64,000 bases of DNA from Thermosipho sp. (in: thermotogales) (GTDB taxonomy: Bacteria > Thermotogota > Thermotogae > Thermotogales > Fervidobacteriaceae), in NCBI GenBank assembly GCA_017656345.1, contig JACDNZ010000002.1, positions 97,733 through 161,732 on the forward strand. Direction: 5' to 3'. The notes under the pieces were generated by a model. It did not search any database, was not told where the DNA came from, and saw only the letters and a program-made list of their open reading frames with translations. The translations under genes were made by a program, and so were the position numbers. This document shows, in pieces, positions 7,922 to 16,597 of this stretch. How positions within the stretch are numbered: the first letter of the stretch is position 1; each line of letters begins with the position of its first letter.

Positions 7922-8622
7922 GTATTCTCCCCCTTGTTATTTTCCAAAGAGTTAATAGTATACAACTTATCCTCAAAACATCTATATTGTTTACCGGTAA
8001 TTATATATGAAGTTGTTTCTACAATTTTGGTCGCCTGATCCGCTATTTCTTCAATGTTTTGAGCAATTTCCAAAAGTAATAATGCTCTTTTTACATACTT
8101 CGAATCTTCCATCATATAAACCATTAATTCATTTCTTACTTCTTCAAGATAATTATCAATTTCATTATCTTTTTCACAAACAGTTTCCGCTCCATTAACA
8201 TTTTGGTCTGCAAACATCCTCATACTTTCACGAAGCATAATTAGTGCTAATCTTGCCATTTCCGGGATTGTAACCAGAGGTTTTAGTTGTGGCTGTCTGA
8301 TTAATTCCAGGGTTTTTCTGGCAATTTCTAAAGATTTTTCAGAGATATTTTCAAAATAACTTGAAATCACAAAACTTCCTGTCACTATTCTTAAATCAAC
8401 TGACATTGGCATCATTGTTGCAAGAATTATCAACGCTTTTTCTTTAATTTTCATATCCATAACATTAATTTCATTTTTTCTACCCAAAACCTGTTTAATG
8501 GATGATTCTTCTCTTTCTTTTAAAGCGTTTATTGCATGATTGAATAAAGTTTCTGCAAGCCAGCCTTCTTTTAATAACATCTTTTTAAGCTCTTCTATAC
8601 TTTCTTTTAAAATCCACTCCAT
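7918..8622 (-). CDS. phoU: PhoU-family protein
   Basis: Two three-helix PhoU bundles in 234 residues, with the family's acidic metal-binding stretches: 'EEVRNELMVYMMEDSKYVKRALLLLEIAQNIEEIADQ' region in the second half and 'RIVTGSFVISSYFENISEKSLEIAR' region in the first. PhoU proteins damp phosphate uptake through PstB and the PhoR kinase; the Thermotoga homologue is known to bind iron clusters. No pst genes or PhoR are in this window, so the target is unclear. It sits between nadK (11 bp upstream) and the LptF/G-LptD fusion (4-bp overlap), within the ruvB operon. The neighbour pair nadK-phoU is conserved in Thermotoga as I recall it. ATG start at 8622. Confidence 0.88.
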   Translation of the reverse strand: MEWILKESIEELKKMLLKEGWLAETLFNHAINALKEREESSIKQVLGRKNEINVMDMKIKEKALIILATMMPMSVDLRIVTGSFVISSYFENISEKSLEIARKTLELIRQPQLKPLVTIPEMARLALIMLRESMRMFADQNVNGAETVCEKDNEIDNYLEEVRNELMVYMMEDSKYVKRALLLLEIAQNIEEIADQATKIVETTSYIITGKQYRCFEDKLYTINSLENNKGENT

Positions 8623-8633
8623 TTATCATCACC

Positions 8634-9404
8634 TTACTTAAAGTAATTTTTTCCATATCCCATCTTCTCTTTTATAGACTTTGAAAAGTCATAATTTTGC
8701 GGTCTTAAAATAGTAACAGATTTTGACGACTTTCTTACAGAAAAACTATCAAATAATCCCAAGTCTCTACCATCTACAACCAAATGAACCGGGAAATTTG
8801 TAGTTATATTTATATCTTCATGATCAGGGACAATAACACTTCTTGAAGCCAGGAACTGTGGTGCAATTGGAGTTAAAACAATAGCATTTACATTGGGTAA
8901 GAGAATTGGTCCACCAAGAGACAAAGAATACGCAGTTGAACCTGTAGGAGTGCTAATTATAATTCCATCTGCATGGAAATAAAATGATCCATCACCAAAT
9001 CGAACATTTATATCAATCATTTTTTGTGAAGGTTCTCTCATCGCAACAACATCATTCAAAAAAAATTCTCCCAATTCTTTTACCTCTAAAAATTGTCTAA
9101 CATCCTCTTTAAAATTATTAGCTTTTAGATCCAGCAAAAATTCATCAAATTCATCTATTGTATAGCTAGATAAAAATCCTAATCTCCCGCCTTTAAATCC
9201 AATTATCGGACTTGAAACATATTTTGCGGCTTTTAAAACTGTTCCATCTCCACCCAGAATCAAAGTACAATCTGAAGAATCTGAAATTTGCTTTTCTTCA
9301 GATGTATAATAACTAATTTCATAATTTTGTTCTTTTAACTTTTCAACAAACTTATTTGCTACCTTTTCTAAGCCTGGTTTGTAAAACATTCCAAAACGTT
9401 TCAT
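8634..9404 (-). CDS. nadK: NAD kinase
   Basis: Phosphorylates NAD+ to NADP+ in the cytoplasm with ATP or polyphosphate. At 256 residues it is the short bacterial form. Diagnostic motifs: 'LILGGDGTVLKAAKY' (GGDGT, about 48-62), 'GGRLGFLSSY', 'FLNDVVAMREPS' (the NE/D motif) and 'DGIIISTPTGSTAYSLSLGGPIL' region with TPTGSTAY. The start codon overlaps the yggT stop by 4 bp (ATGA), so translation is probably coupled. Third from last gene of the ruvB-yggS-yggT-nadK-phoU-lpt run. Confidence 0.95.
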   Translation of the reverse strand: MKRFGMFYKPGLEKVANKFVEKLKEQNYEISYYTSEEKQISDSSDCTLILGGDGTVLKAAKYVSSPIIGFKGGRLGFLSSYTIDEFDEFLLDLKANNFKEDVRQFLEVKELGEFFLNDVVAMREPSQKMIDINVRFGDGSFYFHADGIIISTPTGSTAYSLSLGGPILLPNVNAIVLTPIAPQFLASRSVIVPDHEDINITTNFPVHLVVDGRDLGLFDSFSVRKSSKSVTILRPQNYDFSKSIKEKMGYGKNYFK

Positions 9405-9691
9405 TTTAAAAGGTACCCCAATTCAATAATAGTTTGTACGAGAAATCTATCTAAAAATACCAATAATACAATTGCCAGAATCGGGGAAATATCCACAGGC
9501 CCTATCCTTGGGATTATTCTTCTTATAGGTTTTTCAACTATATCAGCAAGACTTTGTAAGTAATAAAACAATGCTCTTGCCTCAGGAATCCAGCTTAAAA
9601 TTGCAGAAACTACAATAATTATTATCTCAATATTTAGTAAAATTCTTACAGCTACTCCTATCCCTATGAGAAAGTTCCCTAGTATAAACAT
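9401..9691 (-). CDS. YggT-family membrane protein
   Basis: Small integral membrane protein with two hydrophobic blocks (about residues 5-30 and 65-90 of 96) and the YggT signature 'VSAILSWIPEARAL', 'IVEKPIRRIIPRIGPVDISPILAIVLL'. The family is linked to osmotic stress or division in bacteria and to cytochrome assembly in plastids; its biochemical role is not settled. I start at the ATG 9689-9691, six bases after AGGAGGTG; the open frame extends 16 codons upstream but without a ribosome site and into yggS. Pairing of yggT with yggS is very common in bacteria and is kept here. Confidence 0.88.
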   Translation of the reverse strand: MFILGNFLIGIGVAVRILLNIEIIIIVVSAILSWIPEARALFYYLQSLADIVEKPIRRIIPRIGPVDISPILAIVLLVFLDRFLVQTIIELGYLLK

Positions 9692-9701
9692 TTTACACCT
9701 C

Positions 9702-10391
9702 CTAATTGTATTCCCTTTCCCCGAATATTGCACTTCCAATCCTTAATATAGTTGCTCCCTCTTCAACAGCAATCAAATAATCATTACTCATACCCATTGA
9801 TAAATGTTTTATTTCAGGATAATTTTTTGATAATTCATCTCTAATTTTTCTAAGTTCAGAAAAAACTTTTCTAATTATACTTTCATCGCTTGTAAACGGA
9901 GCCATTGTCATTAAACCAATTACCTTAACGTTATTATATTTACTTATACTATTCAAAAAATCATTTATTTCATCTTTCTTTAAACCAGCTTTGGTAACTT
10001 CACCAGAGAGATTCATTTGAACCAATATATCTTGGGTTTTTCCAAATTTTTTAGATAATTCATCTATTTTTCTTACTTCTTCTACTCTTGTGACAGAGTG
10101 AATTAACTTTGCATATGGAACAATATATTTTAATTTATTCGTCTGAATTCGCCCAATATAATGCCATTCAATATCCCTACCATTAAAATGTTCCGCTTTT
10201 CTTCTAAATTCTTGTGCATAATTTTCTCCAAAAATCTTTATTCCATTTTGAAAAGCTTCTTCAATAATATCCTCTGGAAAAGTCTTACTAACAGCAACAA
10301 CTTTAATCTCAGAAAAATCTCTACCACTTTTCTCACAAACCTCTTTTATATTTTCAATAACCCTTTGATAATTTTCAAAAATCTTACTCAT
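9702..10391 (-). CDS. YggS-family pyridoxal-5'-phosphate homeostasis protein
   Basis: PLP-binding alanine-racemase-like barrel that controls free PLP and amino-acid balance; no catalytic reaction is established. Signature '[14 protein letters not shown]' contains the PLP lysine (about residue 35), followed by '[16 protein letters not shown]', '[15 protein letters not shown]', '[18 protein letters not shown]' and '[28 protein letters not shown]'. At 229 residues it has full length. The ATG at 10391 is eight bases after AGGAGG; a TTG one codon earlier is less well placed. It overlaps the end of ruvB by 8 bp, within which its start codon lies. Confidence 0.93.
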   Translation of the reverse strand: MSKIFENYQRVIENIKEVCEKSGRDFSEIKVVAVSKTFPEDIIEEAFQNGIKIFGENYAQEFRRKAEHFNGRDIEWHYIGRIQTNKLKYIVPYAKLIHSVTRVEEVRKIDELSKKFGKTQDILVQMNLSGEVTKAGLKKDEINDFLNSISKYNNVKVIGLMTMAPFTSDESIIRKVFSELRKIRDELSKNYPEIKHLSMGMSNDYLIAVEEGATILRIGSAIFGEREYN

Positions 10392-11394
10392 CAAACAAAC
10401 CTCCTACATTTTTGTAACCTAAATGCTTATATGCTTTTGTTGTTGCCACACGACCTCTTGGAGTTCTTGCTAGAAAACCACTCTGAAGAAGGTATGGTTC
10501 ATAAACTTCTGAAATACTATCCTCCGCTATTCCTACTGAAGCTGATAATGATTTTAAACCTACTGGACCTCCATTATAAACTTCAATAATGGTTTTTAGA
10601 ATCTTTCTATCCATTTCATCCAATCCATCTTCATCAATTCCTAAAAGCCTCATTATTTCTTCAACCATTGTAATATCAATTACCCTTTGATCATTCACAG
10701 TACTCATATCTCTCACTCTTCTTAAAAGTCTCAAAGCAATTCTGGGGGTACCTCTTGATCTTTTTGCCAGTAAATAAGCTGCATCATCATTAATATCCAC
10801 ATTTAAAATTCCAGCTGCTCGTTTTAAAATCACCTTTAACTCCTCAATGTTGTAAAAATCTAATTCCATTATTAACCCAAAGCGATTTCTCAAAGGAGAA
10901 CTTAAAAGTCCACTTCTAGTTGTTGCACCAACCAACGTAAAAGGTTGCAAATCAATTCTAATAGAACGAGCAGACGGCCCTTTACCAATCATAATATCTA
11001 TTTGAAAATCTTCCATAGCTGTGTATAAAATTTCTTCAACAGATTTATTCATTCTGTGAATTTCATCTATAAATAATATATCCCCAAACTCTAAATTCGT
11101 TAAGATAGCAGCTACATCACCCTGTTTTTCAAGTATAGGGCCACTTGTAACATGAATATTAGTTCCCATTTCATTTGAAATAATATGTGCAAGAGTAGTT
11201 TTTCCCAAACCAGGAGGGCCAACAAGCAGCACATGATCCAATGCTTCATTTCTTATTTTTGCGGCGTTTATAGCTAAAGCAAGTCTCTTTTTTATCATTT
11301 CTTGACCAATGTATTCACTCAAATATTGCGGTCTTATAGTTAAATTATCTATTGGAGTTCTTTCGGGATCAAATATTCTGTCTGAAATACTCAC
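10384..11394 (-). CDS. ruvB: Holliday junction branch-migration helicase RuvB
   Basis: AAA+ motor that with RuvA drives branch migration during recombination repair. Walker A 'GPPGLGKT' at 59-66, Walker B 'ILFIDEIHR', sensor '[18 protein letters not shown]', and the C-terminal winged helix '[23 protein letters not shown]' region with '[16 protein letters not shown]'. 336 residues, standard size. The annotated start is GTG at 11392-11394, but this codon almost touches the GGAGGTG ribosome site. Either it pairs imperfectly or a nearby weaker codon is used. First gene of a six-gene minus-strand operon, with a promoter at 11413-11441. Confidence 0.95.
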   Translation of the reverse strand: MSISDRIFDPERTPIDNLTIRPQYLSEYIGQEMIKKRLALAINAAKIRNEALDHVLLVGPPGLGKTTLAHIISNEMGTNIHVTSGPILEKQGDVAAILTNLEFGDILFIDEIHRMNKSVEEILYTAMEDFQIDIMIGKGPSARSIRIDLQPFTLVGATTRSGLLSSPLRNRFGLIMELDFYNIEELKVILKRAAGILNVDINDDAAYLLAKRSRGTPRIALRLLRRVRDMSTVNDQRVIDITMVEEIMRLLGIDEDGLDEMDRKILKTIIEVYNGGPVGLKSLSASVGIAEDSISEVYEPYLLQSGFLARTPRGRVATTKAYKHLGYKNVGGLFDE

Positions 11395-11412
11395 ACCTCC
11401 TTAATCATTAAA

Positions 11413-11441
11413 ATGATACCATAAAAAAAACTTAAAACCAA
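11413..11441 (-). promoter_or_regulatory. Promoter of the ruvB operon
   Basis: Minus strand TTGGTT (11436-11441), 17-bp spacer, TATCAT (11413-11418). It lies back to back with the acpP promoter in the 172-bp divergent region. Confidence 0.5.
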
Positions 11442-11506
11442 TATGGAAACATAATTTTTCTTTTCTTTCTTTTTCATTTTTATGATATAATTCAAAAAAA
11501 TAAAAC

Positions 11507-11536
11507 TTGACAATAACTAAAAAATGTGTTTAATCT
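11507..11536 (+). promoter_or_regulatory. Promoter of acpP
   Basis: TTGACA (11507-11512), 18-bp spacer, TAATCT (11531-11536), about 30 bases before the start codon. This is one of the few consensus -35 hexamers in the window, fitting a highly expressed gene. Confidence 0.6.
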
Positions 11537-11566
11537 TAATTGTGAAAAAAGATAAGGAGGGTTAAA

Positions 11567-11824
11567 ATGGAAAGAAGCGAACTTTTTAGACAATTAAGTA
11601 AAATCTTAGCTGAAAAACTTGATATACCAATTGAGGATATTGACGAATCTTCAAATATTATCGATGATTTAGGAGCAGATTCTTTAGATGTTGTCGATTT
11701 AATTATGATTCTTGAAGATGAATATGGAATTAGAATTGAAGATGAAGAACTTGAAAGTATTGTTACTGTCGGAGATGTTTTAGATATAATTGAAAAAAAG
11801 TTGAAAAACAAAGAGGAGGAATAA
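11567..11824 (+). CDS. acpP: Acyl carrier protein
   Basis: Carries growing fatty-acyl chains on a phosphopantetheine arm in cytoplasmic fatty-acid synthesis. The 85 residues show the four-helix ACP pattern with the attachment motif 'GADSLDVVDLIMILEDEYGI' region, Ser39 being the modified residue, and a very acidic surface. ATG start seven bases after AGGAGGG. The next gene begins one base after its stop with a TTG. Fatty-acid synthesis genes are not nearby, so acpP is regulated on its own here, from the consensus promoter upstream. Confidence 0.95.
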   Translation: MERSELFRQLSKILAEKLDIPIEDIDESSNIIDDLGADSLDVVDLIMILEDEYGIRIEDEELESIVTVGDVLDIIEKKLKNKEEE

Positions 11825-11825
11825 A

Positions 11826-12707
11826 TTGAAATCAATCAGCAAATGCCTTACTTGTCATGTTGAACAAGCTCAGCGAATTCTTGATAAATTTATAAGTAAT
11901 GAGGAAGAAAAATGGGTAATCCTAGAAAGTATTCTGAATGACCTATCAAAATTGAAATACGGTTTAAAACCCATTGACATTGCAGAGTATATATATGAAA
12001 AATTAGAAAATCATCTAAAAATAGATGATATTTATTTTGTAGAAAAGAAAAAATCAAATGAAATAGCCTTAAAATTATATGATACATTCAAGCTCAAAAT
12101 AAATGACTCATCAGATCCTCTATATGAAGCTGCAAAACTTGCCGTAGCAGGTAATTTGGTAGATTTTGGAGCTATGCCGGATTCTTTAGAAATATTAGTT
12201 TCGAAAGTTACAGAACTCTGGAACGAACCTTTTTCAATTAACGATTTCGAAGAATTCAAATTAGCATTGTCAACTTCAAGAACCTTACTATATTTAGTAG
12301 ATAATGCAGGTGAAATAGTTTTTGATATGTTGTTTATTGATATAATCAAAAATATATTCCCGGAATTACATGTTGCAGTAGCAGTAAAAGGGAAACCGAT
12401 TATCAATGATGCAACTTACAATGATGCATTGCAAATCGGCCTGGACAAACTAGTAAAAATTATTAATACAGGTTTAAAAACTCCAGGAATATCAATTCCC
12501 AAATCAACTGACGAATTCAGAAAAGCATTTTATGAATACGACATAGTTTTGGCAAAAGGCCAAGGAAATTTTGAAGGTTTATCGGAAGAAAAAAGAAACA
12601 ACCTTTATTATGCTCTAGTATCAAAATGTGAAGTAATTTCCAACTATATAGGAGTTGAAAAAGGTTCAAAAGTATTTATGAATTCAAAAAGAATTCGCCA
12701 AGCTTAA
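11826..12707 (+). CDS. DUF89-family damage-control phosphatase (metal-dependent)
   Basis: Belongs to the DUF89/ARMT1-like phosphatases, which hydrolyse harmful phosphometabolites with Mn2+, Co2+ or Ni2+. The N-terminus carries the prokaryotic subfamily CxxC pair ('KCLTCHVEQAQR'). The metal/phosphate site is visible as 'YLVDNAGEIVFD' (Asp and Asn near 156-157), 'AVKGKPIINDAT' and 'VLAKGQGNFEGLS'. 293 residues is normal. TTG start, after the GGAGGA at the end of acpP. The substrate here is unknown; the position behind acpP might hint at pantetheine-phosphate repair, which one DUF89 clade performs in CoA synthesis, but this is inference. The last 32 bp overlap the convergent manA gene. Confidence 0.85.
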   Translation: MKSISKCLTCHVEQAQRILDKFISNEEEKWVILESILNDLSKLKYGLKPIDIAEYIYEKLENHLKIDDIYFVEKKKSNEIALKLYDTFKLKINDSSDPLYEAAKLAVAGNLVDFGAMPDSLEILVSKVTELWNEPFSINDFEEFKLALSTSRTLLYLVDNAGEIVFDMLFIDIIKNIFPELHVAVAVKGKPIINDATYNDALQIGLDKLVKIINTGLKTPGISIPKSTDEFRKAFYEYDIVLAKGQGNFEGLSEEKRNNLYYALVSKCEVISNYIGVEKGSKVFMNSKRIRQA

Positions 12708-13461
12708 TTATTATAGAATTTTCAACTTTCTCTTTTTTATCTACTGGTATTATTTTAGCAGCAAAATTTTTATCAATAAATTTGGGCACAACGATTGAAA
12801 ATCCTTCAATTTCTTCATCAAGCACATTTCTCATTTCAAAATATTTTGTTTCAATTTTATCAACAATTAATTCCTCAAATCTTACAGGCTGTGATACTTC
12901 TAACGCTTTTTGTATGTGCGTTTCTCTAGGCCTACCCCAATCATATATTCTATATGTCAAATCAGACGACTGTTGAACTTCTATAACTGTCGAATTTGGC
13001 CCCAATGCATGGATAGTACCTGCCGGAATGTTCATATATGTTCCTGCTTTTACTTTCTCTTTCCTAAGAATTTCATTCCAGTTGTTTTTTTCAAGTGCCT
13101 CAGGAATTAAAGCAGGATTTTCACAAATTGCAACTTCTCCATCAGTCAAAAAATACCATGCTTCACTTTTTCCCCATGGCTCGTTTTCTTTCTTTTGAGC
13201 ATATTCATCATCAGGATGAACCTGAACCGATAACCATGATGAAGAAGAAATAAGCTTAACCAACAGTGGAAATCTTTCATACCTTTTCCCACAAATTTCC
13301 AAAGAAGCTTCATTTATTTTTTTTCCATTGATTACGGAAGTATAGAAAGGATGTCCAGAAACCAACCAAATTTCTCCTATTGGTTCACCCGAAATTCCAA
13401 AAATCTTGTTTAACTCAGAATTTCCCCAAATTATCTGTCTGAAATATGGTTTTATTACCAT
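12676..13461 (-). CDS. manA: Mannose-6-phosphate isomerase, type I
   Basis: Zinc enzyme interconverting fructose-6-phosphate and mannose-6-phosphate, feeding mannose sugars or GDP-mannose. Cupin-fold motifs: 'IIWGNSELNKIFG', 'PLLVKLISSSSWLSVQVHPDDEYA' region (zinc ligands in QVHPDD), 'GKSEAWYFL', 'AGTYMNIPAGTIHALG' and 'VIEVQQSSDLTYRIYDWGR'. 261 residues from the ATG at 13461 (six bases after AGGAGG) is the short bacterial form. It is the last gene of the minus-strand run that includes omp-alpha. Its 3' end overlaps the convergent DUF89 gene by 32 bp, so no terminator fits between them. Confidence 0.92.
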   Translation of the reverse strand: MVIKPYFRQIIWGNSELNKIFGISGEPIGEIWLVSGHPFYTSVINGKKINEASLEICGKRYERFPLLVKLISSSSWLSVQVHPDDEYAQKKENEPWGKSEAWYFLTDGEVAICENPALIPEALEKNNWNEILRKEKVKAGTYMNIPAGTIHALGPNSTVIEVQQSSDLTYRIYDWGRPRETHIQKALEVSQPVRFEELIVDKIETKYFEMRNVLDEEIEGFSIVVPKFIDKNFAAKIIPVDKKEKVENSIIIKLGEFFLNS

Positions 13462-13475
13462 ATCAAACCTCCTCA

Positions 13476-14795
13476 CTAAAATACAAAGGCTGCAATTAAT
13501 GCTAACAACGAAATTACTGCTGAACCTGTAGTAATCATAAATAAATAATTCAAATTTGATTCTAATTCTTTATTTTTCTCGTTTAAATAACTTATTTCTT
13601 TGTTAGTTTTATCAATAAACTCTGTAAAATTTTCAATATTCTTAGAAATTTCACTCAATTTTTGCCCGTTTAAATCCAGCTTTTCTATTCTCTCAACTCG
13701 AGTTTCAATATCATCCATTCTTAATTTCAAATTGTCAATTTCAGCGATTTTATTATCAATATTTAAAACCTTACCTTCAATATCACTCAATCTTTTATCT
13801 AAATTCGAAATTTTTTCAGGAACAACTTTTAATGCTTCTAAATCAATTCCATTTAAACTTTGTTTTAAGTTGAGAACTTCCATATTCAAAGTATTTAGCT
13901 TTTGTTGAGCGTCTTCCAATGTTTTCAATTTTAACTGAATTTGAGGAATTAATTCCAAATATTTTAAATTATCAAAATCAAAATTTGAATACAATTTTTC
14001 TATATAAGCTGTTTTACTAGCCAATTGAGAAACCTGTTGAGAAATATTCGAAACTAATTTATTTATATTTTCAATTTTTTCACTAAATGTTTTATCGTTT
14101 TCAACTAGATTTTCAATTTGAGCATTTCGCTCCTCTAGATTATTCAATATTTGATCATGTACTAATAATTTATTGTTAATTGTAAGCAACTGTTGATCAT
14201 ATTTTTCCTCCAAAGCAGCTATTTTATTTTCAACATTAGTAATCTCAGCTTTCTTAACAAATTCTTCTTCTAATACTTTTATTTTATCCAAAATTTCTAA
14301 TAAATTTTTATCAGATAATTGTTTCTCAAGTACAGTACTCGAAGCAATTAAATTTGAAATATTAGCTTCAAGTTGAGGTATCTTGGAAACAAGTGTGGAG
14401 AAATCAGAAAAAGTACTTTTCAATTCAACAAAACTAGCATCAAGGGTTTCCTGCTTTTGCTCCAATAAATCTAATCTTTTATCGATACCTGTTATGAGAC
14501 TTTTATTAAGTTTTGAAATATTTTCAACTTCTGTAAATTTACTCACCATTTCATTAATAAATTCCAGATTATATAACTTTATCACATTATAAATAACTTT
14601 TGCAATATCAATTCTTGTAACCAAAAGAGCCGGTTTAAACTTTCCTGACTCATCCAATTCCATTATCCTGTTTTCAACTAAGAATTTCACAATATTATAT
14701 TCATTTGAAAAAGGTGAAACATCTGTTATTACCACTTCAACTGAAAAACTTAAAAAGGCAAACAACAAAAAGAAATAAATTAACGTTTTTTTCAT
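13476..14795 (-). CDS. Omp-alpha-type toga protein (SLH domain, coiled coil, C-terminal membrane anchor)
   Basis: Structural envelope protein of the Thermotogales sheath (toga): the SLH end binds wall material and a long rod spans the periplasm to the outer membrane. 439 residues from the ATG at 14795. Residues 1-18 are a signal peptide. 19-75 is an SLH domain ('DVSPFSNEYNIVKFLVENRIM', 'FKPALLVTRIDIAKVIYNVI' regions). About 85-415 is near-continuous heptad coiled coil rich in Leu, Ile, Lys, Glu and Asn. The final 20 residues are a hydrophobic anchor. This is the architecture known for Omp-alpha. A MarR-type regulator gene lies 16 bp upstream in the same operon and may control it. Confidence 0.85.
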   Translation of the reverse strand: MKKTLIYFFLLFAFLSFSVEVVITDVSPFSNEYNIVKFLVENRIMELDESGKFKPALLVTRIDIAKVIYNVIKLYNLEFINEMVSKFTEVENISKLNKSLITGIDKRLDLLEQKQETLDASFVELKSTFSDFSTLVSKIPQLEANISNLIASSTVLEKQLSDKNLLEILDKIKVLEEEFVKKAEITNVENKIAALEEKYDQQLLTINNKLLVHDQILNNLEERNAQIENLVENDKTFSEKIENINKLVSNISQQVSQLASKTAYIEKLYSNFDFDNLKYLELIPQIQLKLKTLEDAQQKLNTLNMEVLNLKQSLNGIDLEALKVVPEKISNLDKRLSDIEGKVLNIDNKIAEIDNLKLRMDDIETRVERIEKLDLNGQKLSEISKNIENFTEFIDKTNKEISYLNEKNKELESNLNYLFMITTGSAVISLLALIAAFVF

Positions 14796-14811
14796 ATTAC
14801 ACCTCCAAAGA

Positions 14812-15240
14812 TTACTTCTTAAAACTATCAACTATTGCCACATTGAATTTTTCAAGTAATTCTATTAGTTCGTTTTCAAAATCTTCTGGCAATCCTGAAA
14901 GAACATTTTTAATAAATTCTATCCTTTCATTTATAACTTCGTCAATAACTTTTTTACCCTTTTCAGTCAAAGATGTATGTATTATCCTTTTATCAGCACT
15001 TGATTTAACTCTTTTCAAAAAACCATCTTTTTCTAAACGCGATACAAGGCCAGTTGTCGTACTTTTCGCAATTCCCAAACTAACACTTAATTCGCTCATT
15101 GTTTTTGGACCCGTAAAGTATATTTTTTGCATTAAATCAAACTGAGCAGGTGTAATGGGGTAATTTTTTAATACTTCTCTACCTTTTACCTTTATTCGAA
15201 AGCAAATTTCCCTTAATATTTTTTCTAATTTTTTGGCCAT
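14812..15240 (-). CDS. MarR-family transcriptional regulator
   Basis: Cytoplasmic dimeric winged-helix regulator of 142 residues. The DNA-binding core is 'KTMSELSVSLGIAKSTTTGLVSRLEKDGFLKRV' region (about 48-80) followed by the wing 'SSADKRIIHTSLTEKGKKV'. N- and C-terminal helices form the dimer interface. Most MarR proteins repress neighbouring genes and release DNA on binding a small aromatic ligand. Its place between the M18 aminopeptidase (4 bp upstream) and the omp-alpha gene (16 bp downstream) makes one of these, or its own operon, the likely target. No clear palindromic operator is visible in such short gaps. Confidence 0.93.
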   Translation of the reverse strand: MAKKLEKILREICFRIKVKGREVLKNYPITPAQFDLMQKIYFTGPKTMSELSVSLGIAKSTTTGLVSRLEKDGFLKRVKSSADKRIIHTSLTEKGKKVIDEVINERIEFIKNVLSGLPEDFENELIELLEKFNVAIVDSFKK

Positions 15241-15244
15241 TTAA

Positions 15245-16582
15245 TCACCTCTTTGAAATTAATTCTCTATAAGATAAATAGGATTCGTATAAATCCACTT
15301 TTGATACCAATTCATATGGTGAATGCATACTAATTAATCCTGGGCCCATATCAATAACACTAAATCCCTCTTGAGCTAAAAATTTCGCAACTGTTCCACC
15401 ACCACCAATTCCAATCTTTCCAAGTGTTGCAACTTGCCATTTAATTCCAGCTTTATTTAGTACTCTTCTTACATGTGCAACTGTCTCGGCATGCGCTTCA
15501 CTTGCCCCTGCTTTACCACGTATTCCTGTATATTTTACCAACGCAATCCCATTTCCAGCCTTTGGAGCGTTATATTTATCATGAACATCTTTAAATGTTG
15601 GATTAATCAATGCTGCTACATCTGCAGAAATCACAAATGAATTCTCCACTAATTCGTCCAAAGCATATTCTGTATCATTTTCACCAAATACTTTTAATAT
15701 TTTCCTAAAGAATTTTTTGTAAAATCTTGCTTTTGCTCCAACATCACCCTCACTTCCAATTTCTTCTTTATCAAATAGAATAATTGCTGCAGATTTTTCC
15801 AAAGTCTCGGCATCTATTAAAGCTCTAACTGCCTGATAAGAACAAATTCTATCATCATGCCCGTATGCCCCAATAAAACTTCTATCAAAACCAACTTCTC
15901 TTGCTTTAACAGCAGGAACAAGTTCTAAATCTGCACTAACAAAATCTTCTTCGGATATATCATATTTTTCTTTCAAAAGTTTTAAAATATATTTTTTAAC
16001 TGGTTTCTTTTCCTCGCCTTTTAGAGGAATAGAACCAACTATAAGATTCATCTTTTCACCTTGAAATTTTTCACTAACATTCTGGTCTTTTCTATCCAAA
16101 TGAGGCAAAATATCTGGAAGTACAAACACGGGATCGCTTTCTTCAATGCCTATTTTTATATCTATCTTGCTCCCGTCTTCCTTTACAATTACTCCTACCA
16201 ATGCTAGTGGAATATTATACCATTGATAAAGCTTAACTCCTCCATAATAATGAGTTTTCATCATTGCAATTCCTTCATCTTCATATAAAGGGTTTGGTTT
16301 AAGATCAATTCTAGGTGCATCAACATGGGCAGCAATAATATTAAACCCATATTTCGGATGATCAACTATCCTGGCTGCTATCAAAGATTTATTTTTATTT
16401 ACATAATAAACCTTTTCTTCTTTTCCAGTAAAACTTTGTAAAGGCACGAAACCATTTTTTTCGAGAAGATCTTTGTAAAACTCAATAGCTAACCTTTCAG
16501 TCAAAGCTGTGTTAATAAACTCCACATACTCCCCACTAAATTTTTCAATTTCTTCTCTATTTCTTTCATGCCACAACTCCAT
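15245..16582 (-). CDS. M18-family metallo-aminopeptidase
   Basis: Removes N-terminal, typically acidic or neutral, residues from peptides in the cytoplasm; forms large tetrahedral dodecamers. Signatures of the family: 'FNIIAAHVDAPRIDLKPNPLYED' region (first zinc His and Asp), 'LFDKEEIGSEGDVGAKA' (catalytic Glu pair), 'SADVAALINPTF' and the late 'HAETVAHVRRVL' and 'DMGPGLISMHSPYE' (last His). 445 residues is normal. The start is the ATG at 16582, nine bases after AGGAGA. It follows murB by 15 bp and precedes the MarR gene by 4 bp. Distinct from the M42 peptidase encoded at 54.3 kb. Confidence 0.92.
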   Translation of the reverse strand: MELWHERNREEIEKFSGEYVEFINTALTERLAIEFYKDLLEKNGFVPLQSFTGKEEKVYYVNKNKSLIAARIVDHPKYGFNIIAAHVDAPRIDLKPNPLYEDEGIAMMKTHYYGGVKLYQWYNIPLALVGVIVKEDGSKIDIKIGIEESDPVFVLPDILPHLDRKDQNVSEKFQGEKMNLIVGSIPLKGEEKKPVKKYILKLLKEKYDISEEDFVSADLELVPAVKAREVGFDRSFIGAYGHDDRICSYQAVRALIDAETLEKSAAIILFDKEEIGSEGDVGAKARFYKKFFRKILKVFGENDTEYALDELVENSFVISADVAALINPTFKDVHDKYNAPKAGNGIALVKYTGIRGKAGASEAHAETVAHVRRVLNKAGIKWQVATLGKIGIGGGGTVAKFLAQEGFSVIDMGPGLISMHSPYELVSKVDLYESYLSYRELISKR

Positions 16583-16597
16583 ATATATCACTCTCCT

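Noticed and set aside
7918..8622. PhoU as evidence for a Pst phosphate-uptake operon
   Set aside because: No pstSCAB or phoR gene is nearby; the neighbours are nadK and the Lpt fusion.
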